Shown here in pieces: positions 9,445-17,057 of a stretch of 50,862 nt of DNA (positions within the stretch are counted from its first letter, which is position 1; each line of letters begins with the position of its first letter). This DNA is from Nocardia testacea NBRC 100365 (GTDB lineage: Bacteria; Actinomycetota; Actinomycetes; Mycobacteriales; Mycobacteriaceae), in the NCBI RefSeq assembly GCF_000308775.1, contig NZ_BAGJ01000127.1:1-50862 (forward strand), written 5' to 3'. A program made the translations under genes and the position numbers. The notes under the pieces were generated by a model. The model was given only the letters and a program-made list of their open reading frames with translations. It was not told where the DNA came from and did not search any database.

Positions 9445-10104
9445 CTATTTCTCCTCTGTACTGTTACGTGCTGTATCGGTGGGATGATCTCCGGTGGCCG
9501 CACCCTCGTCGGGGCTGCCGCTGCCGGGCGATCCGGAGGCGAATTTCGCCAGCCCGGCCCAGCGGGGATCAAGTATCTCATGCCCATGATCGGATCCCGC
9601 AATCGCCATCCGAACACCGCACTCCGGGCACAGCCCCTGACAGTCCGGCGAGCACAACGGCTGCAGCGGCAACTCCAGGCCGAGCTGGTCCACCACCAGG
9701 GGTTCCAGGTCGATGAGATCGTCGTTCATCCGGTAGACCTCGTCCTCGGAGGAGGTCTGATCGGTGGCACTGTCCGGGTAGGCGAACAGCTCGGTCAGCG
9801 ACAACCGCACCGTATCGGTGAACGGTTCCAGGCATCGCGAGCACTCACCGGCCACCGGCGCCTCCAGGGACCCGGTGACGAGCACCCCTTCGGACACGGC
9901 CTGCAACCGCAGATCCAGCTCGACCTCCGCGCCGACGGGCACGCCGGCGAGATCGAGTCCGAGTCGTTCGGTGGTGGTGACCGTCCGCCGCAGTTCGCGC
10001 ATCGAGCCCGGGGCGCGACCGAGGCTGCGGACATCCAGCACGAAACCCGCGCCGTGTGCACGAGGTGCACCGGAACGCGAGCGCGCGGTGGTATCGGCAG
10101 GCAT
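9445..10104 (-). CDS. DUF177 / YceD family protein
   Basis: A 219-residue protein of the YceD (DUF177) family, nearly always encoded directly before rpmF and linked to 23S rRNA or ribosome accumulation. Seen here: [30 protein letters not shown] (first cysteine pair near residue 100) and [13 protein letters not shown], together giving a likely zinc site, then a disordered acidic/Ser-Gly tail. The ATG at 10104 is chosen over the longer frame (10191) because GGAGTG precedes it and conservation starts here. Co-transcribed with rpmF, 2 nt downstream. Confidence 0.9.
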   Translation of the reverse strand: MPADTTARSRSGAPRAHGAGFVLDVRSLGRAPGSMRELRRTVTTTERLGLDLAGVPVGAEVELDLRLQAVSEGVLVTGSLEAPVAGECSRCLEPFTDTVRLSLTELFAYPDSATDQTSSEDEVYRMNDDLIDLEPLVVDQLGLELPLQPLCSPDCQGLCPECGVRMAIAGSDHGHEILDPRWAGLAKFASGSPGSGSPDEGAATGDHPTDTARNSTEEK

Positions 10105-10334
10105 CGCAAACACTCCACTGGGTGGGTCGGGGCAGTTGGTTTTGCGCCGGAATCGGCGAGCAACCACACCACAGTACGGCGAACGGGCCAACCGGGCAAA
10201 ATAAGGTGGGACGAGCGCATCAGCGCTGCCGAAGGTCGCCCGGTATCGATGCGACGGCGTGCAGCGACCGGTCGCGTGAGGGAGGAATCGGGGTCACAGG
10301 GCCTCGGCCCGACCCGCCGGAGGCGAGGCCGGTA

Positions 10335-11081
10335 TTACCGCCGGAACTCGGCGGCGTAGTCGGGGACGCCCGCGCCGTTGCGGAGCTGCTGGCGGCCCCG
10401 GCCGACGGTGCGCAGGGCACTGCCGAGGGTGTCCTCGAACTCGGCGAGTTTGGTGTCGACGTAGTGATCGCAGTCGGCGCGCATCCGGTCGGCGTCGGCG
10501 TGGGCGGCGTCGATGATGCGGGCGGATTCGGCGTGCGCCGCCCGGACGACCTCGGTGTCCTCCACCAGCCGGCGCTGTTCGGCCTGACCGTCGGCGACCG
10601 AGCGGTCGTAGGAGGCCTTACCGGCCTCGACGGTCCGTTCGGCCTCGGCGCGGGCCCGTCCGGTGACCGCCTCGTATTCGGCTTTGGCGTCGGAGACGAG
10701 GCGTTCGGCCTCGGCGGTGGCCGTATCGACCATCCGGTCGGCGTGGGCGGTGGCTTCGGCGACCATGCGGTCGGCGTGCGCTTTCGCCTCGGCGAGGATG
10801 CGGTCGGCTTCGGCGCGGGCGTCGGCCACCGTGCCGGCGGCCTGTTCGTCGGCGGACCGGATGGTGTCCTCGGCCAGCCCCCGGGCGTCGTCGACGATCT
10901 TGTCCCGGTGGTCGAGCACATCCTGGGCGTCGTCGATCTCGGTGGGCAGCGCGTCCCGCACATCGTCGAGCAGATCGAGTGTCTCCGGCCGCGGCACGAT
11001 GCAGTTGCGCGTCGCGGGGATACCGCGCGCCTCCTCGACTATGGCGACCAGTTCGTCGAGCGCCTCGAATACCCGATACAT
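10335..11081 (-). CDS. sepIVA: DivIVA-like septation/cell elongation protein SepIVA
   Basis: A 248-residue coiled-coil protein of the DivIVA-like type. The N-terminus MYRVFEALDELVAIVEEA is the short conserved head, and residues 60-220 are an almost uninterrupted Ala/Glu/Asp/Arg heptad coiled coil (ADRMVAEATAHADRMVDTAT). Mycobacterial SepIVA is required for septation and polar wall synthesis and lies in the same place next to yceD. ATG at 11081 is chosen because AGGAGG ends 9 nt before it; the GTG two codons upstream would be too close to that SD. A 230-nt gap separates it from yceD. Confidence 0.85.
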   Translation of the reverse strand: MYRVFEALDELVAIVEEARGIPATRNCIVPRPETLDLLDDVRDALPTEIDDAQDVLDHRDKIVDDARGLAEDTIRSADEQAAGTVADARAEADRILAEAKAHADRMVAEATAHADRMVDTATAEAERLVSDAKAEYEAVTGRARAEAERTVEAGKASYDRSVADGQAEQRRLVEDTEVVRAAHAESARIIDAAHADADRMRADCDHYVDTKLAEFEDTLGSALRTVGRGRQQLRNGAGVPDYAAEFRR

Positions 11082-11306
11082 GCTCACTGTCCTCCTGCTG
11101 ACGATCGGCGATACATCACGCCGTTCCCAGTGTGCCCCGGGCCGGTGGATGCGCCGAACCTACTTTCGGTGTGTCGCCCGGTCGGCCCGATATCTGCAGA
11201 GTCACACAATCAACTGGAGACCTGCCCTCCGCTTGGTGTTAAATTCTTAGGGAGCCCAACCGCGGCGCGGCGGGGCTGCCCGTCCCTTGCCCGATCGGAA
11301 CCGCCC

Positions 11307-11882
11307 ATGACCATCCTGCAGTTGCCTACCTCCACGGCACTGACCACCGGGGATCTGGATATCGATTGGCCGGAGCCGTTCACCCCCGCCGCCTGGCAAC
11401 AGCGCCTCCTGCGGTACCTGCGCGGTGATCGCGCCTTTCCGCAGTTGATTCGTTTCGCACTGGTCGGTGGATTGAGCAATATCTCCTATGTCCTGCTCTT
11501 CCTGACCCTCACCGGCCTCGGGACCCTGTCGGCCAATGTGGCCGGATCGGTCGTGAGCACCGTGCTGGCCAACGAACTGCACCGCAGGCTCACCTTCCAC
11601 GCCGCCGAGCGGGTCGGCTGGTTCACCGCGCAGTGGGAGGGCGGCGGCCTGGCGCTGCTGGGCCTGGGTATCAGTACCGCGGCCCTCGCGGCGCTGGAGG
11701 TCCTGGCCCCGACATTGAACGCACCCACCCAGGCCGCGGCCGTGCTGGCGATCAGCGCCGCGGTCGGTGGTCTGCGGTTCCTGGCGCTGCGCGGTCTGGT
11801 GTTCCGGCCACTGCAGCGGGCCCGGGAAGTGACCGCCCAGCGGTCCGGGTCAGCCCGCGCGCTCGGCCAGCCGGTCGAGTAG
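11307..11882 (+). CDS. GtrA-like membrane protein
   Basis: A 191-residue four-helix membrane protein of the GtrA family, proposed to move lipid-linked sugars or take part in cell-surface polysaccharide assembly. After a 45-residue cytoplasmic N-terminus come [20 protein letters not shown], then helices at about 75-95, 115-140 and 145-165. The ATG at 11307 follows GGAA; the longer open frame from 10056 runs through sepIVA in antisense and is not real upstream of this point. Its last 33 nt overlap the end of coaD on the opposite strand. Confidence 0.82.
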   Translation: MTILQLPTSTALTTGDLDIDWPEPFTPAAWQQRLLRYLRGDRAFPQLIRFALVGGLSNISYVLLFLTLTGLGTLSANVAGSVVSTVLANELHRRLTFHAAERVGWFTAQWEGGGLALLGLGISTAALAALEVLAPTLNAPTQAAAVLAISAAVGGLRFLALRGLVFRPLQRAREVTAQRSGSARALGQPVE

Positions 11883-12335
11883 CCGCTTGTGCACCAGCGG
11901 CGGCAGCATATCGCTGACATCGCCGCCGAAGGCCGCCACTTCCTTGACCAGGGAGCTGGACAGGTAGCTGAACGTGGGGTTGGTCGCGATGAAGAAGGTG
12001 TCGACGCCGGAGAGCTTCTTGTTCATCTGCGCCATCTGGAGTTCGTAACCGAAGTCACCGGCGTCGCGCAGACCTTTGACGATGGCGGTGATGCCCTGTT
12101 CCCGGGCGAAATCGACCAGCAGGCCGTCCCAGGAGGCGATCCGCACGTTCGGCAGGTCCGCGGTGGCGTCGCGCAGCAGATCGATACGTTCCTCGATCGA
12201 GAACATGCCCTGCTTCTTCTTGTTGATCATCACCGTGATCACGACCTCGTCGAACTGTTCGGCGACCCGCCGGAACACATCGAGATGGCCGTTGGTCACC
12301 GGGTCGAAGGATCCCGGGCACAGAGCTCCTGCCAT
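11850..12335 (-). CDS. coaD: Phosphopantetheine adenylyltransferase
   Basis: A 161-residue CoaD, the penultimate step of coenzyme A synthesis (4'-phosphopantetheine + ATP to dephospho-CoA). Nucleotidyltransferase motif [12 protein letters not shown] at residues 8-19, [34 protein letters not shown] and the C-terminal [12 protein letters not shown]. Full length. It follows rsmD by 3 nt, an rsmD-coaD pairing found widely in bacteria. Confidence 0.96.
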   Translation of the reverse strand: MAGALCPGSFDPVTNGHLDVFRRVAEQFDEVVITVMINKKKQGMFSIEERIDLLRDATADLPNVRIASWDGLLVDFAREQGITAIVKGLRDAGDFGYELQMAQMNKKLSGVDTFFIATNPTFSYLSSSLVKEVAAFGGDVSDMLPPLVHKRLLDRLAERAG

Positions 12336-12338
12336 GGG

Positions 12339-12932
12339 TCAGACGCTAGCAGGTTCGCCCGCGCCGGCCGGGGTCGCGCCGACGTACACCGCCGACTCGA
12401 TCCGGGTCTCCCCATAGCGCCGCGCGGGGCGGCCCTGTAGGCCTGCGGGCCAGTCGATCTCGGCCGACCGCGCGGAGCGTTCGACCAGCAGCAACGCGTC
12501 CTCGGCGAGCCATCCGTGGGCGGCGAGTGCGCGGAGATCGCCCTGGACGGCCTCGGTCGGCAGCTCGTAGGGCGGATCGGCGAACACCAGATCGAAAGTG
12601 CCCGCACCACCGTGGGCGAGCACCTGTGCCACCGTCCCGATCCGCATCTGCGCACCGTCCAGCCCGAGTTCGGCGATATTGCCGCGCAGCACCCCGGCCG
12701 CCCGCCGGTCGGATTCGACCAGCAGTGCCTCGGCAGCGCCGCGCGACAGCGCCTCCAGCCCGAGCGCGCCCGAGCCGGCGTAGAGGTCGAGCACCCGGGC
12801 GCCCGCGAGGTCCATCCACGCCTCGATCGAGGAGAACACGGCCTCCCGCACCCGATCCGATGTGGGCCGGGTCCCGGCCGGCGGCACCTTCAGGCGCCGC
12901 CCACCGGCGGTACCGGCGACGATCCGGGTCAT
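12339..12932 (-). CDS. rsmD: 16S rRNA (guanine966-N2)-methyltransferase
   Basis: A 197-residue SAM-dependent methyltransferase for G966 of 16S rRNA. MTRIVAGTAGGRRLKVPP and TRPTSDRVREAVFSSI are typical of the RsmD N-terminus; the SAM loop is VLDLYAGSGALGLEAL near residues 43-58, and the catalytic DPPY is near residue 118. Its ATG overlaps the pyc stop (ATGA), so it is translationally coupled to pyc. Confidence 0.95.
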   Translation of the reverse strand: MTRIVAGTAGGRRLKVPPAGTRPTSDRVREAVFSSIEAWMDLAGARVLDLYAGSGALGLEALSRGAAEALLVESDRRAAGVLRGNIAELGLDGAQMRIGTVAQVLAHGGAGTFDLVFADPPYELPTEAVQGDLRALAAHGWLAEDALLLVERSARSAEIDWPAGLQGRPARRYGETRIESAVYVGATPAGAGEPASV

Positions 12933-15900
12933 TCGGATTCGCGCTCGCCCAGTTCGACCAGCAGATCACCGCCCTCGACCTGCTGCACCTGCGCGATGGC
13001 CACCCGGCCCACCACACCGCCGCGCGGGGCGGTGATGGCGGCTTCCATCTTCATGGCCTCGATGGTGCCGATGGTGTCGCCCGAGGCGACCGTTTCGCCT
13101 TCGGCCACGGTCAGCGTCACAACACCGGCGAAGGGCGCCGCGATGTGATGCGGATTGTTCTTGTCGGCCTTCTCCGCGGCCGGGATCTCACTGGCGATGG
13201 ACCGGTCCCGCACGGATACCGGGCGCAACTGCCCATTGAGGATGCACATGACCGTGCGCATCCCGCGTTCGTCGGGTTCGGAGATCGCCTCCAGCCCGAT
13301 GAGCAGGATGACGCCCTTCTCCAGCTGTACCCGGTGTTCTTCGCCGTGCCGCAGGCCGTAGAAGAACTGATTGGCCGACAGGCCGGTGGTATCGCCGTAC
13401 TTCTCCCGGTGCGCCAGGAATTCCGCCGTGGGGCCGGGGAAGAGCAACCGGTTCAGGGTCGCCCGGCGCTCTTCGGAGGTGCCGGCCAGCCCCGCCTCGT
13501 CCGCGGCGGACAACTCGGATTCGGGTTTGGCCGCGCCCCGGCCGGCGAGCGCCTTCTCCCGGAACGGCTCGGGCCAGCCACCGGCCGGCGTACCGAGTTC
13601 GCCACGCAGGAAGCCGATCACCGAATCGGGGATGTCGTAGCGACCCGGATCGGCGGCGAAATCGTCGATCTCGATCCCGGAACCCACCAGCGACAGCGCC
13701 AGGTCACCGACCACCTTGGAGGACGGCGTGACCTTGATCAAGCGGCCCAGCAACCGGTCCGCGGCCGCGTATTTCGCCTCGACCTCCTCGAACCGGTCGC
13801 CGAGCCCCAGGGCGATGGCCTGCTGGCGCAGATTCGACAGCTGACCGCCGGGGATCTCGTGGGTGTAGACGCGGCCGGTGGGCGCCGGCAGTCCGGATTC
13901 GAACGGCGCGTACACCTTGCGCAGCGCCTCCCAGTACGGCTCCAGATCGCAGACATTGCGCAGGTTCAGCCCGGTGTCGTATTCGCTGTGCGCGGCGGCG
14001 GCCACGATCGCCGAGAGCGCGGGCTGGCTGGTGGTACCGGCCATGGCGGCCGACGCGCCGTCCACGGCGTCGGCACCGGCCTGCCAGGCGGCGAGATAGG
14101 TGGCCAGCTGCCCGCCCGGGGTGTCGTGGGTGTGCACATGGACCGGCAGATCGAAATTGCTGCGCAGCGCGGTCACCAGCTTCGCCGCGGCGGGCGCGCG
14201 CAACAGCCCGGCCATATCCTTGATCGCCAGCACGTGCGCGCCCGCGTCCACGATCTGCTCGGCCAGTTTGAGGTAGTAGTCCAGGGTGTAGAGCTTCTCG
14301 TCCGGATCGGTGAGATCACCGGTGTAGGACAGCGCGACTTCGGCGATCGCGGTACCGGTTTCGCGGACCGCGTCGATGGCCGGGCGCATCTGGTCCACAT
14401 TGTTCAGGGCGTCGAAGATCCGGAAGATATCGATCCCGGTCGCGGTGGCCTCGGCCACGAACGCCCGGGTCACCCGCTCCGGGTAGGGGGTGTAGCCGAC
14501 GGTGTTGCGGCCGCGCAGCAGCATTTGCAGGCAGATGTTCGGAATCGCCTCGCGCAGCGCGGCCAGCCGCTCCCACGGGTCCTCGTAGAGGAAGCGCAGC
14601 GCCACATCGTAGGTCGCCCCGCCCCATGCCTCGATGGACAGCAGTTCCGGGGTCAGTCGCGCGACGTGCCCGGCCACATCGAGCAGGCCGTTGGTGCGTA
14701 CCCGGGTCGCGAGCAGCGACTGGTGCGCGTCGCGGAAGGTGGTGTCGGTGACCCCGACCGCCTTCTGTTCGCGCAAGGCCTGCGCGAATCCCTCCGGACC
14801 CAGCGTCAGCAGTTTCTGCCGCGAACCGTCCGGCGGCGGCACCGACAGGTCGATCGCGGGCAGTTTGTCGTGCGGGTACACCGCGGTCGGCCGGGCGCCG
14901 TGCGGTTTGTTCACCGTGATGTCGGCCAGGTAGTTGAGGATCTTGGTACCGCGGTCGGCGGGTTCGCGGGTGGCGAGCAGCTCCGGGCGCTCGTCGATGA
15001 ACGAGGTGGTGATGCGGCCCGCGGTGAAATCGTCGTCGCCGAGTACCGCGAGCAGGAACGGGATATTGGTGGTGACACCGCGGATCCGGAATTCCATCAG
15101 CGCACGGCGGGCCCGCGCCACCGCCGCCGGGAAGTCCCGGCCGCGGCAGGTGAGTTTGACCAGCATGGAATCGAAGTAGGCGCCGATCTCCGCGCCCAGG
15201 TTCGCGCCGCCGTCGAGCCGGATACCGGCGCCGCCGGGGGTGCGGTAGGCGGTGATGCGGCCGGTATCGGGGCGGAATCCGTTGGCCGGGTCCTCGGTGG
15301 TGATCCGGCACTGCAACGCCGCACCGCGGATCGTCACCTTGTCCTGGCTCAGGCCCAGATCCGACAGGCTTTCCCCGGCCGCGATCCGCAACTGCGACTG
15401 CACCAGGTCCACATCGGTGATCTCCTCGGTCACCGTATGTTCCACCTGGATCCGCGGATTCATCTCGATGAACACGTGATTGCCGCGTTCGTCGAGCAGG
15501 AACTCCACCGTGCCCGCACAGCTGTAACCGATCTGCCGAGCGAAGGCCACCGCGTCCGCGCAGATCCGGTCGCGCAAATCCGGATCCAGATTCGGGGCGG
15601 GGGCCAGCTCGATCACCTTCTGGTGCCGCCGCTGCAGCGAACAGTCACGCTCGAACAGGTGCATCACCTCGCCCTGGGTGTCGGCCAGGATCTGCACCTC
15701 GATATGCCGCGGGTTCACCACGGCCTGTTCCAGGAACACCGTGGGATCACCGAACGCCGACTCGGCCTCGCGCGAGGCCGCCTCGATCGCCTCCCGCAAC
15801 GCCGACCGCTCGGCCACCCGGCGCATACCGCGCCCGCCGCCGCCGGCGACGGCCTTGACGAATACCGGGAACTCCATGGATTCCGCCGCCGCCAGCAGCT

Positions 15901-16327
15901 CGGCCACATCGGCCGAGGGCGCGCTCGAATCCAGGACCGGCAGCCCGGCCTCCCGCGCCGCGGCGATCGCGCGGGCCTTGTTGCCCGCCAGTTCGAGCAC
16001 CTCGGCCGACGGTCCGATGAAGGTGATGCCCTCCCGCGCGCACGCGGCGGCCAGATCGGGATTCTCCGACAGGAACCCGTAGCCGGGGTAGATCGCGTCG
16101 GCGCCCGCGGTCTTCGCCGCCTCGATGATGGCGTCGACCGAGAGGTAGGCCCGGACCGGATGACCTTCCTCGCCGATCTCGTATGCCTCGTCCGCCTTCA
16201 GGCGGTGGACCGAATTACGGTCCTCGTGCGGGAAGACGGCAACCGTTCCGACACCGAGCTCGTACGCCGCGCGGAAGGCTCGGATGGCGATTTCGCCGCG
16301 GTTGGCAACCAAGACTTTCGAGAACAT
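12929..16327 (-). CDS. pyc: Pyruvate carboxylase
   Basis: A 1132-residue biotin enzyme making oxaloacetate from pyruvate, bicarbonate and ATP (anaplerosis). Domains in order: biotin carboxylase (residues 1-450; KVLVANRGEIAIRAFRAA, GGGGRGMRRV, EMNPRIQVEHTVTEE), carboxyltransferase (about 520-800; VTDTTFRDAHQSLLATR, TYDVALRFLYEDPWERL), the PC-specific region, and a C-terminal biotinyl domain with EAMKMEAA, biotinylated Lys at about 1093. The ATG at 16327 begins the conserved MFSKVLVANRG; the longer frame adds 16 unlikely residues. It sits first in the pyc-rsmD-coaD run. A perfect inverted repeat lies about 40 nt upstream (16365-16380). Confidence 0.97.
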   Translation of the reverse strand: MFSKVLVANRGEIAIRAFRAAYELGVGTVAVFPHEDRNSVHRLKADEAYEIGEEGHPVRAYLSVDAIIEAAKTAGADAIYPGYGFLSENPDLAAACAREGITFIGPSAEVLELAGNKARAIAAAREAGLPVLDSSAPSADVAELLAAAESMEFPVFVKAVAGGGGRGMRRVAERSALREAIEAASREAESAFGDPTVFLEQAVVNPRHIEVQILADTQGEVMHLFERDCSLQRRHQKVIELAPAPNLDPDLRDRICADAVAFARQIGYSCAGTVEFLLDERGNHVFIEMNPRIQVEHTVTEEITDVDLVQSQLRIAAGESLSDLGLSQDKVTIRGAALQCRITTEDPANGFRPDTGRITAYRTPGGAGIRLDGGANLGAEIGAYFDSMLVKLTCRGRDFPAAVARARRALMEFRIRGVTTNIPFLLAVLGDDDFTAGRITTSFIDERPELLATREPADRGTKILNYLADITVNKPHGARPTAVYPHDKLPAIDLSVPPPDGSRQKLLTLGPEGFAQALREQKAVGVTDTTFRDAHQSLLATRVRTNGLLDVAGHVARLTPELLSIEAWGGATYDVALRFLYEDPWERLAALREAIPNICLQMLLRGRNTVGYTPYPERVTRAFVAEATATGIDIFRIFDALNNVDQMRPAIDAVRETGTAIAEVALSYTGDLTDPDEKLYTLDYYLKLAEQIVDAGAHVLAIKDMAGLLRAPAAAKLVTALRSNFDLPVHVHTHDTPGGQLATYLAAWQAGADAVDGASAAMAGTTSQPALSAIVAAAAHSEYDTGLNLRNVCDLEPYWEALRKVYAPFESGLPAPTGRVYTHEIPGGQLSNLRQQAIALGLGDRFEEVEAKYAAADRLLGRLIKVTPSSKVVGDLALSLVGSGIEIDDFAADPGRYDIPDSVIGFLRGELGTPAGGWPEPFREKALAGRGAAKPESELSAADEAGLAGTSEERRATLNRLLFPGPTAEFLAHREKYGDTTGLSANQFFYGLRHGEEHRVQLEKGVILLIGLEAISEPDERGMRTVMCILNGQLRPVSVRDRSIASEIPAAEKADKNNPHHIAAPFAGVVTLTVAEGETVASGDTIGTIEAMKMEAAITAPRGGVVGRVAIAQVQQVEGGDLLVELGERESE

Positions 16328-16364
16328 TGAACCAACGTACCCGGCGCCACACCCAGGATCGACA

Positions 16365-16380
16365 GCGAAGTCCACTTCGC
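16365..16380. promoter_or_regulatory. Inverted repeat upstream of pyc (candidate operator)
   Basis: GCGAAGT, two bases, then ACTTCGC: perfect 7-bp arms located 38 nt before the pyc start codon. A further copy of the half-site GCGAAGT occurs at 16411-16417. Position and symmetry suggest a transcription-factor site controlling pyc, but the regulator is unknown and the function is inferred. Confidence 0.4.
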
Positions 16381-16639
16381 AGAATCTTCACATCGGGGTA
16401 GGGCAACGGTGCGAAGTAGAGTTCACCGCGCCGTCATATCTCACTGCCCGCGACTCCCTTTTGTGCGGTCCCGGTGGCCCGGCCACCACCCCGCTACTTC
16501 CCGGACACGCGAGCACCGCCGTCGCATGATCCTCCGATGCCGGCCCGCCCGCAACCGCACCGCACACACCGCGGGGACGACCGCCGCCCGGACACGAGGC
16601 GACCCCGTTGCGCGCGACGGTCCGCCGGACCGCTCGTGC
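16381..16639. other. Divergent intergenic region between pyc and the metE leader
   Basis: Gene-free stretch carrying the upstream regions of pyc (minus) and of the riboswitch transcript (plus). No frame here has an SD or family features. A second GCGAAGT half-site is at 16411-16417. No confident promoter hexamers were identified for either direction. Confidence 0.4.
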
Positions 16640-16893
16640 CGCCGGGTGGTGCCGCGTTATGGTGGAGCACGCAGCTGGTCCGCCGGCCGGACGACGAGGA
16701 GCCCCGAACGTCCGCCCCCGGCGCCGAAGCCCGCACCCGCGGGTGAGAGGGAATCCGGTGGGAATCCGGAACTGTCCCGCAGCGGTGAGCAGGAACGACC
16801 GCCGTCATGAGCACTGGGCGACACGCCTGGGAAGCGACGGCCAGTAGGTCGGCCGACAGGCCGGTGCCCGCGAGTCCGAAGACCTGCCGGTTG
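16640..16893 (+). ncRNA. Cobalamin (adenosylcobalamin) riboswitch in the metE leader
   Basis: The conserved cobalamin aptamer core is readable in order: GGGAATCCGGTGGGAATCCGG followed by AACTGTCCCGCAGCGGTG (16749-16787), AGCACTGGG (16810-16818), CCTGGGAAGCGACGGCCAGTAGG-type sequence (16826-16848) and the B12 box CGAGTCCGAAGACCTGCCGG (16871-16890). The 5' boundary is approximate. It lies 165 nt upstream of metE on the same strand. In mycobacteria a cobalamin riboswitch similarly represses metE when B12 is present, so that the B12-dependent MetH is used instead. Confidence 0.92.
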
Positions 16894-16894
16894 T

Positions 16895-16915
16895 ACCGGA
16901 TACGCCGTATCCGGT
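16895..16915 (+). promoter_or_regulatory. Perfect hairpin immediately after the cobalamin aptamer
   Basis: ACCGGATACG, one base, CGTATCCGGT: 10-bp arms directly following the B12 box. It is not followed by a U-run, so it is not a classical intrinsic terminator. It may be part of the expression platform or a boundary helix of the riboswitch; this role is inferred. Confidence 0.45.
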
Positions 16916-16949
16916 GGCCGTCGCCTCGTGGAGCGGGCGCCGCGGTCCA

Positions 16950-17049
16950 CCAGTGCTGACATGCGACCCGACCGCACGGCCGGGCCGTTCGGGGTCTCAT
17001 CGGTGCCGTGCGCCCGGGAACGGCGACGTCCGTCGAACTTCAGCACTGG
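16950..17049 (+). promoter_or_regulatory. Possible anti-SD segment and its target in the metE leader
   Basis: CCAGTGCTGA at 16950-16959 is exactly complementary to TCAGCACTGG at 17040-17049, which overlaps the metE Shine-Dalgarno (CTGGAGA, 17046-17052). The same segment is also complementary over 8 nt to AGCACTGG inside the aptamer (16810-16817). This would allow mutually exclusive pairings controlling ribosome access. Complementarity is seen; the switching role is an inference. Confidence 0.4.
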
Positions 17050-17057
17050 AGAACACC

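Noticed and set aside
10056..11306. Long plus-strand frame upstream of the GtrA start
   Set aside because: It is antisense to sepIVA and to the start of the yceD gene; only the part after ATG 11307 has membrane-protein character and GtrA similarity.
12527..16330. 1267-codon open frame on the plus strand antisense to pyc
   Set aside because: Shadow of a GC-rich gene: composition is Arg/Gly/Pro/His-rich, there is no SD or family motif, and the opposite strand encodes an intact pyruvate carboxylase.
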